A stretch of DNA of 64,000 bases from positions 171,025 through 235,024 of the forward strand of contig JBMDXQ010000042.1 of the NCBI GenBank assembly GCA_048594975.1, written 5' to 3'. Numbering within the stretch: position 1 is the first letter of the stretch; each line of letters starts with the position of its first letter. Origin of the DNA: JBMDXB01 sp048594975 (GTDB lineage: Bacteria; Acidobacteriota; Vicinamibacteria; Vicinamibacterales; 2-12-FULL-66-21). A program made the translations under genes and the position numbers. The notes under the pieces were generated by a model, which saw nothing but the letters and a program-made list of their open reading frames with translations, was not told where the DNA came from and ran no database searches. Of this stretch, positions 1 through 10,976 are shown piece after piece.

Positions 1-58
1 TTGCAAGTGCTCATGACAGCTCAGGCGCCGCGATGCGGCTCCGTCGTCTCCTCCCCGC

Positions 59-1498
59 TCACGGGGCGACGTAGGTCGTCTTGACCGTGGTGTAGAACTC
101 CGCCGCGTAGCGGCCCTGCTCGCGCGGGCCGTAGCTCGACGCCTTCCGTCCGCCGAACGGGACGTGGTAATCCACGCCCGCCGTCGGCAGGTTGACCATC
201 ACCATCCCGAACTCCGCGTGCCGCTGGAAGTGCGACGCGTACTTGAGCGACGTCGTGACGATGCCGGAGGATAGACCGGTCTCGGTGTCGTTCGCGATCG
301 CCAGCGCCTCGTCGTAATCCTTGGCCCGGATCACACACGCGACCGGCCCGAAGATCTCCTCCCGCGAGATGCGCATCGCGTTGGTGGCGTCGACAAAGAG
401 CGTCGGCGCGAGATAGTAACCGTCGGTCTGGCGCGTCAGCCGGTCGCCACCGTACGCCAGCCGCGCGCCTTCGCGCTGCCCGACGCCGATGTAGTCGAGG
501 TCCTGCTCGAACTGCGGACGCTCGGCCACCGGGCCCATCTCGGTGCCCGGCGAGAGCGCGTGGTCCACACGCAAAGTCGCCAGTCGCGCGCTGAGCGCCT
601 GCACGAACCGATCGTGCATACCCGCGGTGACGATGAGCCGCGACGACGCCGTGCAGCGCTGACCGGTCGAGAAGTACGCGCCCTGCACCGCCACGTTGAC
701 GGCCGTCTTCAGGTCCGCATCGTCGAGCACGACGAGCGGGTTCTTGCTCCCCATCTCGAGCTGGACCTTCGCCATGCGCGAGACCGCCTGGCGCGCGATG
801 CTGCGGCCGGTGTCCATGGACCCCGTGAAGCTGATGGCGGTGACGTCGGGATGGTTCACCAGCGCTTCGCCCACGACCGATCCCGAGCCCATCACCAGGT
901 TGAACACGCCGCGGGGAACGCCCGCCTTGGCGAGCAGCTCCGCCAGCGTCCAGGCGCAGCCGGGCGTCCACTGCGCCGGCTTGAACAGAACCGTGTTGCC
1001 GAACGACAGCGCCGGCGCGATCTTCCAGGCCGGGATGGCGATCGGGAAGTTCCAGGGCGTGATGAGGCCGACGACGCCGATCGGCTCGCGGGTGATCTCG
1101 ACGTCGACGCCTGGACGGACCGACGGCAGCTTCTCGCCCGACAGCCGCAGCGCCTCGCCGGCGAAGAACTTGAAGATGTGTCCGGCGCGGACGGTCTCGC
1201 CGATGCCCTCCGGCAGGGTCTTCCCTTCCTCCCGCGACAGCAGACGTCCGAGCTCGTCCTTCCGCGCCAGAATCTCCGAGCCGACCTGGTCGAGGATGTT
1301 GGCGCGGTCCTGGATCGAGCTGGCAGACCACGCCGGAAACGCCCGCGCCGCCGCTGCCACGGCGGCCCTCGCCTGGTCGGCGTCCGCCATCGCGTACTCG
1401 CCGATCACGTCGTTCAGGTCGGAGGGATTGCGGTTGGGCGACCAGGACGCGCCCGCGACCCACTCGCCGTCGATGTAGTTGGAGAATCGTGTCGCCAT
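59..1498 (-). CDS. Aldehyde dehydrogenase, ketoglutarate-semialdehyde type
   Basis: A 479-residue NAD(P)-dependent aldehyde dehydrogenase of normal family length. Visible family motifs are TPWNFP (Asn150), FTGS near 225, LEMGSKNP with the general base Glu248, GQRCTA with the nucleophile Cys282, and EEIFGP near the C-terminus. The ATG was chosen because it follows the upstream gene's stop by 11 bases and gives the usual MATRFSNYIDGEW-like beginning. It is the last gene of an operon with a FAH-fold dehydratase and a xylonate dehydratase. In Weimberg-type pentose oxidation this enzyme oxidises 2-oxoglutarate semialdehyde to 2-oxoglutarate. The family is certain; the substrate is inferred from the neighbours. 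A related succinate- or betaine-type aldehyde specificity cannot be excluded from sequence. Confidence 0.9.
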   Translation of the reverse strand: MATRFSNYIDGEWVAGASWSPNRNPSDLNDVIGEYAMADADQARAAVAAAARAFPAWSASSIQDRANILDQVGSEILARKDELGRLLSREEGKTLPEGIGETVRAGHIFKFFAGEALRLSGEKLPSVRPGVDVEITREPIGVVGLITPWNFPIAIPAWKIAPALSFGNTVLFKPAQWTPGCAWTLAELLAKAGVPRGVFNLVMGSGSVVGEALVNHPDVTAISFTGSMDTGRSIARQAVSRMAKVQLEMGSKNPLVVLDDADLKTAVNVAVQGAYFSTGQRCTASSRLIVTAGMHDRFVQALSARLATLRVDHALSPGTEMGPVAERPQFEQDLDYIGVGQREGARLAYGGDRLTRQTDGYYLAPTLFVDATNAMRISREEIFGPVACVIRAKDYDEALAIANDTETGLSSGIVTTSLKYASHFQRHAEFGMVMVNLPTAGVDYHVPFGGRKASSYGPREQGRYAAEFYTTVKTTYVAP

Positions 1499-1509
1499 CG
1501 TGCCTGCCT

Positions 1510-2684
1510 TCAGATCAACCGACGCTTCGCCAGGTTGTGCATCAGCGCAACCGTCCCGAACGTCCACGGCGCGATCCGGTCGCTGCGGTTCACGCGGTTG
1601 ACGAGCGCGCCCAGCTTCGGCGTGGCGACGGCGACCACGTCCCCCACCACGTGGGTGAAGCCCTTCCCGGCGCCGAGCCGATCGAGCGTGGGCGCGAACA
1701 TCGTGCCGAGGAACAGCATGAGGCCGTCGGGATACTGGTGGTTGGGACCAATGGTCTGCTGCACCAGCTCCAGCGGGTCGCGGCTGATCTCGGCCATCGA
1801 GCTTCCGCCCGTGAACGCGAACCCGTCGGGCCCGCGGACGTGCAGCGCGACGTGGGCGCGGCGCACGTCGTCCATCCGGAAGTGCTCGTCGAAGAGCCGG
1901 ATGAACGGTCCGATCGCACACGACGCGTTGTTGTCCTTGGCCTTGCCGAGCAGCAGCGCGCTGCGCCCTTCGAAGTCGCGCAGGTTCACGTCGTTGCCGA
2001 GCGAGGCACCGGCGACGTGGCCACCGGCGCCAGCGGCGAGCACGATTTCGGGCTCCGGGTTGTTCCACTCGGAGCGCGGGTGGATGCCGACCTCTGCGCC
2101 CGTCCCGACTGCGGACATCGGCTGCGCCTTGGTGAAGATCTCCGCATCGGGGCCGATCCCCACCTCCAGGTACTGCGACCAGACGCCCTGGGTGAGCAGG
2201 ACGTCCTTGACGCGTTGCGCGCCGGCGGAGCCCGGGCATATGTCGTGGAGGCTCTCGCCGATGACCGAGCGGATCGCCTGGCGGAGACCTTCTGCGCGCG
2301 ACGCATCGCCGCGCGCCTGCTCCTCGATGACGCGCTCGAGCAGGCTGGCGACGAACGTGACGCCGCTCGCCTTGATCGCCTGCAGGTCGCAGGGTGCAAG
2401 CAGCCACGGCCGCGAGTGGTCGCGTCGATCCGCGACGGTGTTGGCAAGCACGTCGGCCACGGCGCCGATCGGCGGCAGCGCCGTGGCGGCGCGAACCGCC
2501 GCGGACGGATCGGGCAGGTTGAGCAGCTGGGCCGACGTCGCCGCGACGCTGGACAGATCGAACAGTGTGTCGCCGCGGACGCACACGAGCGCCGGCCCGG
2601 CGTCCTCCGGCAGCCACGCGCGGCCGACGAGCAGCGCCTGCTCGCGATCCTCGGGCAGGCTGCGCTGCGGCGTGAGCCACTCGT

Positions 2685-2688
<4 letters not shown>
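1510..2688 (-). CDS. FAH-fold 2-keto-3-deoxy-pentonate dehydratase
   Basis: A 392-residue protein of the fumarylacetoacetate hydrolase fold. The C-terminal half carries the metal-site style segments HPRSEWNNPEPE, the LGNDVNLRDFEGRS block and AKDNNASCAIGP, as in XylX/KdaD-like enzymes. Those enzymes dehydrate 2-keto-3-deoxy-D-xylonate or L-arabinonate to 2-oxoglutarate semialdehyde. Its ATG overlaps the stop of the upstream xylonate dehydratase in an ATGA arrangement, which implies translational coupling, and the aldehyde dehydrogenase follows after 11 bases. The three genes give a complete route from pentonate to 2-oxoglutarate. The fold is confident. The exact reaction (dehydratase rather than hydrolase) is inferred from operon partners and resemblance to XylX. 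Confidence 0.85.
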
Positions 2689-4649
<1,961 letters not shown>

Positions 4650-4684
4650 GGAGGCGTGTCTGCGGACGTGCGTGAATGATACCA

Positions 4685-4710
4685 GCGACGTGTGCACGTC
4701 CGTACGTCGC
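4685..4710. promoter_or_regulatory. Inverted repeat in divergent promoter region (possible operator)
   Basis: Seven-base arms GCGACGT (4685-4691) and ACGTCGC (4704-4710) flank a 12-base spacer. They lie between the divergent starts of the xylonate dehydratase and the Gfo/Idh/MocA gene. The spacing would suit a dimeric regulator such as a GntR- or LacI-type sugar-acid repressor, but no regulator gene is nearby. Chance occurrence is possible at this GC content. Confidence 0.3.
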
Positions 4711-4803
4711 GGCGGGACACCCCTGCCGCCGACCCCTCGAGCGGGACGTCGCTGCCGCCACTCAGTGTAGTATCTCCGCATCCGCGCTCGGTTTGGAGGC
4801 TTG

Positions 4804-6219
4804 ATGGCACGTGAGGCACAGAGGAGGATCAGCCGGCGCACGTTCCTGTCCGGATCGGGCAAGGGAATCGCCGCCGCGTCGATGCTCGCCGGCTTTCCCA
4901 GCATCGTCCCGGCATCGGTGCTCGGCGCCAACTCGCCCGCCAACCGCATCAACGTCGGTGCCATAGGGACCGGCCGGATCTCCCGCGTCCACGACCTGCC
5001 CGGCATCTGGAAGCACGACTTCGCCCGGATCGTCGCGGTGTGCGACCTCGACAAGAAGCGCCTCGCGGACGCGGTTGCCCTGGTCAACGTCCATTACACG
5101 AAGAAGACCGGCAAGCCGTACGACGGCGTGACCGCGTACGACAACTACCGCGATCTGCTGGCGAACAAGGACGTCGACGCCGTGGTCATCAGCACGCCGG
5201 ACCACTGGCACGCGCTCATCACCATCGACACGGTGCTCGCCGGCAAGGACGTGTACCTGCAGAAGCCGGCCTCGCTGACCATCTCGGAAGGGCGCGCGGT
5301 CAGCAACGCCGTGCACCGCTCCGGCCGCATCTTCCAGATCGGGAGCCAGCAACGCTCACAGCCGCAGTTCCGCTACGCCGCCGAACTCGTGCGCAACGGC
5401 CGGATCGGCGAACTGAAGACCGTGTACGTCGGTCTGCCGGGCGACCCGTCCGGCACCGACGCGCCGCTCATGCCGGTACCACCGAACCTGAACTTCGACA
5501 TGTGGCTCGGGTCCACGCCGGTCGTCGCCTACACCGAGAAGCGCGTGCATCCGCAGAAGGGCTACGGCCGTCCCGGATGGCTGCGCTGCGAGCAGTTCGG
5601 AGCCGGCATGATCACCGGCTGGGGCGCGCACCACATCGACAGCGCGCACTGGGGAATGGAGACGGAGTACACGGGCCCGATCGAGATATCCGGCACTGCC
5701 GAGTTCCCGAAGAGCGGGCTCTGGGACGTGCACGGCGACTTCAAGACCGAGGCGCTCTACGCCAACGGCGTCCGCATGATCGTGAGCGGCGAGTTCCCGA
5801 ACGGGGTCAAGTTCGAAGGCACGGAGGGGTGGATCTTCGTCTCGCGCGGCAACGAGAACGTGACCGGAAGCGATCCGGTCGACAGGCTGAAGGACCCGAA
5901 CGCGCTCGCGGCCAGCGACCCGAGGATCATCAGGTCGGTCATCGGGGAGGACGAGATCCACCTGTACGAGAGCACGAGCCAACACGGCAACTGGCTGGAG
6001 TGCATCCGCACGCGGCGGGAGCCGATCGCGCCGGTCGAAGTTGCGCACCGTGCCTGCTCGGCGTGCCTGCTGCACCACATCGCGATGAAGGCGGGGCGCA
6101 AGCTGTACTGGGATCCGGTGCGCGAGCGGTTCAAGAACGATGACGAGGCGAACGCGATGCTGTCGCGGCCGCAGCGCCCGCCGTACACGCTCGTGCCGTA
6201 CCTGGATTTCCTGACCTAG
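4804..6219 (+). CDS. Gfo/Idh/MocA family oxidoreductase, Tat-exported
   Basis: A 471-residue protein with a twin-arginine signal (ISRRTFLSG) and hydrophobic stretch to about residue 40, followed by a Rossmann fold beginning INVGAIGTGRISRVH. The NAD(P)-binding half carries the EKP-like motif as LQKPASLT, and the larger C-terminal domain is of the bacterial MocA type. A GGAGG box sits 4 bases before the ATG; a TTG one codon upstream is less likely. Tat export fits folding with cofactor before export. The family oxidises or epimerises sugars and sugar derivatives. The gene is divergent from the pentonate operon and precedes a second Tat-exported family member, so a role in carbohydrate processing is plausible. 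The substrate is unknown. Confidence 0.85.
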   Translation: MAREAQRRISRRTFLSGSGKGIAAASMLAGFPSIVPASVLGANSPANRINVGAIGTGRISRVHDLPGIWKHDFARIVAVCDLDKKRLADAVALVNVHYTKKTGKPYDGVTAYDNYRDLLANKDVDAVVISTPDHWHALITIDTVLAGKDVYLQKPASLTISEGRAVSNAVHRSGRIFQIGSQQRSQPQFRYAAELVRNGRIGELKTVYVGLPGDPSGTDAPLMPVPPNLNFDMWLGSTPVVAYTEKRVHPQKGYGRPGWLRCEQFGAGMITGWGAHHIDSAHWGMETEYTGPIEISGTAEFPKSGLWDVHGDFKTEALYANGVRMIVSGEFPNGVKFEGTEGWIFVSRGNENVTGSDPVDRLKDPNALAASDPRIIRSVIGEDEIHLYESTSQHGNWLECIRTRREPIAPVEVAHRACSACLLHHIAMKAGRKLYWDPVRERFKNDDEANAMLSRPQRPPYTLVPYLDFLT

Positions 6220-6363
6220 CCGGGCCTGCTCGCGACGCCGCCGGAGCGCAGCTCCGGACCGGTTGCTGGCGCAGCGCAGGTCTGCAGGCCTGCGGTTTGC
6301 CGCGCACGCGGCCCTCTCCAAAGGGTTGCGGGAGTTCTGCCAGCACGTCAACGGGGGACACCC

Positions 6364-7533
6364 ATGAGCGACAGACGAATCGACAGGCGGCACTTTCTCC
6401 AGGGCATATCGGGAGCCGCGGCGGCATCGGTTGCCGCGCGCGCCTATGCCTTCGACCCGCGGCACGGACGCGTCGAGTTCGAGCCGGCCCGCGCGGCGGC
6501 GCGCTCAGCGCAGAGCGCGCCGCGGATCCGGTTCGCTGCCATCGGTCTGAACCACGGGCACATCTACGGCCAGACGGACGCCGTCGTCCGCGGCGGCGGC
6601 GAGCTGGTCTGGGTGTACGCGAAGGAGCCGGACCTCGTGGCGGCGTTCCGCACGCGGTTTCCGCAGGCGAGGCTCGCTCGCGGCGAGCAGGAGGTCCTCG
6701 ACGACCCCGCGATCCAGCTCGTCGTCAGCGCTGCCATCCCCGCCGAGCGCGCGCCGCTCGGCATGCGCGTGTTGCGGCACGGCAAGGACTATATGGCCGA
6801 CAAGCCCGGCATCACCACCCTCGAACAGCTGGCGGAGGTGCGGCGCGTGCAGGCCGAGACGAAGCGGATCTACTCGATCATGTACAGCGAGCGCTTCGAG
6901 AACCGTGCGACCGTGAAGGCGGGCGAGCTGGCCAGAGCAGGCGCCATCGGTCGCGTCGTGCAGACCATCGGGCTGGGACCGCACCGCACGAACCTGCCGA
7001 CGCGGCCCGCCTGGTTCTTCGAGCGCGAAAAGTACGGCGGGATCCTGTGCGACATCGGATCGCATCAGGCAGACCAGTTCCTCCACTTCACCGGATCGAC
7101 GCACGGCGAAGTCGTCGCCGCGCAGGTCGGCAACCTGCACCACCCGAAGCATCCGGGGTTCGAGGATTTCGGCGAGGTGATGCTGCGCGGCGACGGCGGC
7201 ACGGGGTACATCCGCGTGGATTGGTTCACGCCTGCCGGGCTCCCGACCTGGGGCGACGGCCGGCTCACCGTCCTCGGCACCGACGGCTTCATCGAGATCC
7301 GCAAGAACGTCGACATCGCCGGCCGGCCCGGCGGCAACCATCTGTTCCTGGTGGACCAGAAGGAGACGCGCTACGTCGACTGCCGCGACGTGCCGCTGCC
7401 TTACGGCCAGCAGCTCGTCGACGATGTCCTCAACCGGACGGAGACGACGATGACACAAGCGCACTGCTTCCTCGCCACCGAGCTGATACTGAAGGCGCAG
7501 CAGCAGGCGCAGCGCATCGACCGGCCCTCGTGA
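6364..7533 (+). CDS. Gfo/Idh/MocA family oxidoreductase, Tat-exported
   Basis: A 389-residue second member of the family, with a Tat signal (RRIDRRHFLQG, signal to about residue 30). The nucleotide-binding domain starts at about residue 55 (IRFAAIGLNHGHIYGQ). A DKPGITTLEQL segment replaces the usual EKP motif, and CDIGSHQADQFLHF matches the family's catalytic DxxxH region. A G-rich ribosome binding site (GGGGGA) lies before the ATG. It follows the previous oxidoreductase in the same direction after about 140 bases. The two share only family-level similarity and are not a recent duplication. The substrate cannot be told from sequence. Confidence 0.85.
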   Translation: MSDRRIDRRHFLQGISGAAAASVAARAYAFDPRHGRVEFEPARAAARSAQSAPRIRFAAIGLNHGHIYGQTDAVVRGGGELVWVYAKEPDLVAAFRTRFPQARLARGEQEVLDDPAIQLVVSAAIPAERAPLGMRVLRHGKDYMADKPGITTLEQLAEVRRVQAETKRIYSIMYSERFENRATVKAGELARAGAIGRVVQTIGLGPHRTNLPTRPAWFFEREKYGGILCDIGSHQADQFLHFTGSTHGEVVAAQVGNLHHPKHPGFEDFGEVMLRGDGGTGYIRVDWFTPAGLPTWGDGRLTVLGTDGFIEIRKNVDIAGRPGGNHLFLVDQKETRYVDCRDVPLPYGQQLVDDVLNRTETTMTQAHCFLATELILKAQQQAQRIDRPS

Positions 7534-7878
7534 GGTGGCGCTTGGCCGCGCGACCTCTTCCTTTCTTTCGTGGCCGCTCACCCCGTGCCGCACCGTAGAC
7601 CGAAGAAGGAGCAGTGCGTGCGATGGTCCAGCTCATCTGCATCGCGCGGCGCAAATGGTCTGGACATCCGTTCCCTCGCGCGGTGCTGCGTTGTCCGTTG
7701 ACACGAGGCGCGTCTTCGCCGATGATCCGCGCTCCCGATTCAACCAGGCTCGCCGCCATGCCTGCGAGCATCTCGCGCACGAACCGTTGCGACGAACGTC
7801 GCGTGGCCCGCGCGTTCACAGTCGCGATGGCTCTCGCCGCGAGACTCACACCCCTGCAGATGAGAGGAGGGTCCATTC
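7534..7878. other. Intergenic region without convincing gene
   Basis: A 345-base gap. Small open frames exist on both strands but none has a plausible start, composition or domain. A GAGAGGAGG ribosome binding site for the downstream protease lies at its right end. I saw no RNA gene or repeat. Confidence 0.5.
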
Positions 7879-8811
7879 ATGCCGCAGACACTCGAGGTCC
7901 CGGGAGGTCTCCACGCGCCCGTCACGAACCAGCCCCGGGAGACTGAAGAGGCGATTCGGGAGGTGGTGGAGCCCGCGCATGAGGGTTCAGCGCCGGATGT
8001 ACAGGAACCAGGCCCTCAGACGGAGAAGGTCACGCGTCCATTGCGGAGAGAGGCCGCGGTCGTCGAGACCGCTCCAGACACGAGCGGTCTGGCGGACATC
8101 GGTGTGGCCTCGTTCCGGGCCAGGAGCTTCGTGCCGGAGACGGTCCACGGCCCGGATGATCGGGTGCAAATACAGCAGACGGCTCAGTATCCCTGGCGCG
8201 TGCACGCCTCCCTGTTGATTACCGATCGCCTCGGGTCGAACTGGATTGGCACCGGCTGGTTCATCGGCCCGCACACGCTGGTCACGGCCGGCCACTGCGT
8301 CTTCATCAAGAACAGCGGTGATCCGAATCGCGATGGCTGGGTTTCGACGATCCGAGTCATGCCCGGCCGCAACGGGAACAGCCTGCCGTTCGGGTCGGTC
8401 CTGAGCCGGCGCTTCTTCACCGTGCGCGGCTGGGCGGACAACGGCGATGAGAACTACGACTACGCCGCCATCGTGATCCCGTCGGAGCTCGGCAACACGG
8501 TCGGGTGGTTCGGCTACGGGGTCTTCTCCGATGCCGACCTGAAGGCGTCGATCGCGAACATCTCCGGTTACCCGGGAGACAAACCGGCTGGCACCCAGTG
8601 GTACGACAGCCACGCCATCGCGGAAGTCTCGGCGACGAAGGTGCGCTATGACGTCGATACCATGGGCGGGCAGAGCGGCAGCGCGGTCTACGTGATCCGC
8701 AACGGTCAGCGGATCGGCGTGGCGGTCCACGCGTACGGCGGGCCGACGACCAATTCGGGCACGCGGATCAGCACGAGCGTCCACGCGAATCTCACCGCCT
8801 GGAAGCAGTAA
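7879..8811 (+). CDS. V8/glutamyl-endopeptidase-like serine protease
   Basis: A 310-residue trypsin-fold protease. The catalytic triad is visible as TAGHC (His139), NYDYA (Asp194) and GGQSGS (Ser266), the arrangement of the staphylococcal V8/glutamyl endopeptidase group. An acidic, low-complexity N-terminal region of about 95 residues precedes the catalytic domain and may be a propeptide. No conventional signal peptide is seen, so secretion is uncertain. The next gene starts 7 bases after its stop and encodes a lone carboxypeptidase-regulatory-like domain, so the two are probably co-expressed. The protease fold is clear. The cleavage preference (Glu or Asp) is inferred from family resemblance only. 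Confidence 0.85.
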   Translation: MPQTLEVPGGLHAPVTNQPRETEEAIREVVEPAHEGSAPDVQEPGPQTEKVTRPLRREAAVVETAPDTSGLADIGVASFRARSFVPETVHGPDDRVQIQQTAQYPWRVHASLLITDRLGSNWIGTGWFIGPHTLVTAGHCVFIKNSGDPNRDGWVSTIRVMPGRNGNSLPFGSVLSRRFFTVRGWADNGDENYDYAAIVIPSELGNTVGWFGYGVFSDADLKASIANISGYPGDKPAGTQWYDSHAIAEVSATKVRYDVDTMGGQSGSAVYVIRNGQRIGVAVHAYGGPTTNSGTRISTSVHANLTAWKQ

Positions 8812-8818
8812 CGGCTGC

Positions 8819-9094
8819 ATGGCCCGGATTCATGGCCGGATCCTCGACTCGAACGGCCAGCCGGTCCCTGACGCGGCGGTATACGTCGAGTCGGGGCCGG
8901 TTGCGGTGCCGGATATCGCGGCGATGACCGATGAGGCCGGCCGCTTCACGCTCGCGGTGCCGTCTGCAGGCATGTACCGCATCGGAGCGCGGTCGGAGCA
9001 ACGCGGCCGCGCGAGCGTGGGGGTTTCCGTCAAGGCAGCCGGCGAGGACTCGCACGTTGAGGTGCGGCTGAGCGGCGATGAGCTCGCGCCCTGA
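8819..9094 (+). CDS. Small single-domain carboxypeptidase-regulatory-like protein
   Basis: A 91-residue protein made almost wholly of one carboxypeptidase D regulatory-like (transthyretin-type) beta-sandwich: I-x-G-R-I-L-D-x-N-G-x-P-V-P-D-A at residues 4-18, then DEAGRFTLAVP and YRIGARS. Such domains usually sit at the N-terminus of larger exported proteins. Here it stands alone, without a signal peptide, directly after a serine protease gene. It may be a partner, inhibitor-like or targeting domain for that protease, which is inference from adjacency. Confidence 0.65.
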   Translation: MARIHGRILDSNGQPVPDAAVYVESGPVAVPDIAAMTDEAGRFTLAVPSAGMYRIGARSEQRGRASVGVSVKAAGEDSHVEVRLSGDELAP

Positions 9095-9153
9095 CGTGCC
9101 GGGCGACCGCCGAGCCGCGACCGTCATGTTCAAGGACCAGGACCGACGACTCG

Positions 9154-10068
9154 TCACAGCCGGAGCTTCAGCGTGCTCACGACCGCCGGCGTGGTGACGG
9201 TGGGCGGATCGTTCTTGCCGAAGCTCAGGACCTCCACGTCCGCGGACCGCTCGTCGACGAGCGTAATCCGCGTCAGGCAGAAATTGTCTTCGTCGAAGAA
9301 CAGGTCCGGCTTCGTGCCGCGGAAGCCGGTGTCGTGGCCGCGGCCGCCTGCGCCGTTGACCATGATGTGGATGCCGTCGCGGAAGGCGACCGATCCGTTC
9401 TGCGGGCTGTCGCGGCGCCGCGGACCGTACACGCTTACGTTGTGGTCGTGGCCGGCCAGCGTCAGCGCGACCAGCGGCGCGCCGGTGCGCTCGTCGAACA
9501 GCGTCCGCCACAACGTGTCCACGTTCTTGACGTCTCCGTGCTTCCCCCGGCTCAGCCGGCTGTGGTGAGCGAACACGATCTTCGCTCGGCCCGGAGTTTC
9601 CGCTATCGCCCGCCGCAGCCAGGCGATGCGTCCGGAATCGCCCGCCGGCCACGGCTCGTCCTTGCACAGACCGGTGTCCATGAACACGAGCCGCCAGCCG
9701 TCCAGATCGATGAAATGCTCGTAGCGTGCGCCGCCGCGTTTCGTGGTGTCGATAGGCTGGCGTGAGAGCGGTGGCGTGAAGCGTCCCCAGAAGCCTTCGT
9801 AGCCGGCCGCGATCTTCCCCGCCGACGCCGAGCTCGCCGTCGTCCGCCAGTCGTGGTTTCCGGGCGTTTCACACAGCCCGGCGACCTCCCTGTCCATCTG
9901 CTCGAAGAACTTCTCGAACTCGTTCGGCTTGCCGTCGTTGTAGACGTCGCCGCCGTTCACGACGAGGGCTGGTGAACCGTGCGCACGAATCCAGCGGATG
10001 AGCGTGTTCTGCACCTTGCGGACTCCCGACCCGGCGCCGTCTGCGCTCCAGTAGACCATCGCTGCCAT
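9154..10068 (-). CDS. Calcineurin-like metallophosphoesterase
   Basis: A 304-residue protein with metallophosphoesterase motifs GGDVY (about residue 40), GNHDW (about 70), FAHHS (about 170) and AGHDHN (about 205). The first family motif (D-x-H) is not visible: the protein starts just before where it should lie (YWSADGAGSG). Either the first metal-binding strand is degenerate or the annotated start is truncated; the upstream gene's stop leaves no room for extension. The ATG overlaps that stop in a TGATG, indicating coupling to the small upstream gene. Substrates of this family range from phosphodiesters to nucleotides; none can be assigned here. Confidence 0.8.
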   Translation of the reverse strand: MAAMVYWSADGAGSGVRKVQNTLIRWIRAHGSPALVVNGGDVYNDGKPNEFEKFFEQMDREVAGLCETPGNHDWRTTASSASAGKIAAGYEGFWGRFTPPLSRQPIDTTKRGGARYEHFIDLDGWRLVFMDTGLCKDEPWPAGDSGRIAWLRRAIAETPGRAKIVFAHHSRLSRGKHGDVKNVDTLWRTLFDERTGAPLVALTLAGHDHNVSVYGPRRRDSPQNGSVAFRDGIHIMVNGAGGRGHDTGFRGTKPDLFFDEDNFCLTRITLVDERSADVEVLSFGKNDPPTVTTPAVVSTLKLRL

Positions 10069-10328
10069 CACTCACCCGCCCTTCGCGGAGCAGGCCGCCG
10101 GTACTCGACCGGAGCTGCCTCCGAGGCCTCTTCGGACACGGGCCGCGACGGCCCGATGACGATCAGCGCGTCGCCGAACTCGCCCGTGTCGACGAGCTCC
10201 TGCGCGTCCTCGACGAGCTGTTCCGGGGTGGCGAACTGGTGAGAGACGAGGGTCAGTTCGCCGGCGTCGTTCTCGAAGGTCAACTGGTAGAAGCCGGTCT
10301 CGTCCTGACTGACATGGAACTTCGCCAT
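10068..10328 (-). CDS. Small uncharacterised protein, coupled to metallophosphoesterase
   Basis: An 86-residue acidic protein with a strong GGAGG ribosome binding site before its ATG and a stop that overlaps the next gene's start. The pattern FHVSQDETGFYQLTFENDAGELTLVS followed by a helix faintly recalls the DUF1508/YegP beta-alpha fold, but I would not assign it. The C-terminal 25 residues are Pro/Arg/Glu-rich and probably disordered. No signal peptide. Its function is unknown. Confidence 0.6.
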   Translation of the reverse strand: MAKFHVSQDETGFYQLTFENDAGELTLVSHQFATPEQLVEDAQELVDTGEFGDALIVIGPSRPVSEEASEAAPVEYRRPAPRRAGE

Positions 10329-10587
10329 GGGACCTCCTGGCGGACGCCGATGGACACCGGCGATCCGTTCCCATCCGGGCCAAGGGGAGTGAACGTCGCA
10401 GCGGCGAGCCCGCGTTGCGATCGCAGCGCAGAGAATACCGGAATTTCCTGCCACCGACCATGTGGTTTTGAACGCGACGATCGTCGTCCACCGGAGTCGA
10501 CTGGCTTTCGAAGAGCTCCGATGTTGCCTCCGCTCGCTGAAATGGGCGTAGGCTGTACTCACCTACCGCAAAACAGGAGTACTTGTC

Positions 10588-10935
10588 GTGAGAACCCTCA
10601 TAGCCATCGCATTGTTGTTCGCAGTCAGCGTGCACGGCTCCGGGCAGGCGCCGCACGGCGGCCGGCCTGACAGCCCGATCGCCATCGTCCCGCACCCCAC
10701 GTCGACGACGCCCGCTGCCGGCCGGTTCCAGCTCACGCCGCGGCTTCTACACGCAGGAAGATGCGCGCGAGATCGTCGCCTACGCCACTGCGCGGTTCGT
10801 CACCGTCGTGCCCGAGATCGAGATGCCGGGCGGAAGGACTACGCGGACTTCCTGCGGCGCCTCCAGCCGCACCTGCGGCGGCTGTCGGCGCTGGATGTGA
10901 ACGTCCGGCCGCTGGACCAGCAGGAGCAGCCCTGA
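10588..10935 (+). pseudogene. Collapsed GH20 beta-N-acetylhexosaminidase pseudogene
   Basis: The first 50 codons read as an intact exported hexosaminidase start: a signal peptide, then IVPHPTSTTPAAGRFQLTP, typical of the GH20b domain. After about 10740 the reading frame changes, and a second frame (from 10745) gives GFYTQEDAREIVAYA followed by VTVVPEIEMPG, a core GH20 segment. From about 10835 the first frame resumes as DYADFLRRLQPHLRRL and ends VRPLD, which resembles a GH20 C-terminus. About 1.5-2 kb of catalytic domain is therefore missing in two deletions, with a frameshift. It cannot encode an active enzyme. The identification rests on remembered family motifs, not a search. Confidence 0.7.
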
Positions 10936-10976
10936 AGGGCTGCGTTGGGACTGCAACCCGGCCGGTGCGCGGATGG

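Noticed and set aside
7614..7946. 110-codon frame in the gap before the V8-like protease
   Set aside because: Composition is Arg-rich and random-looking, it overlaps the real protease start in another frame, and no motif is present.
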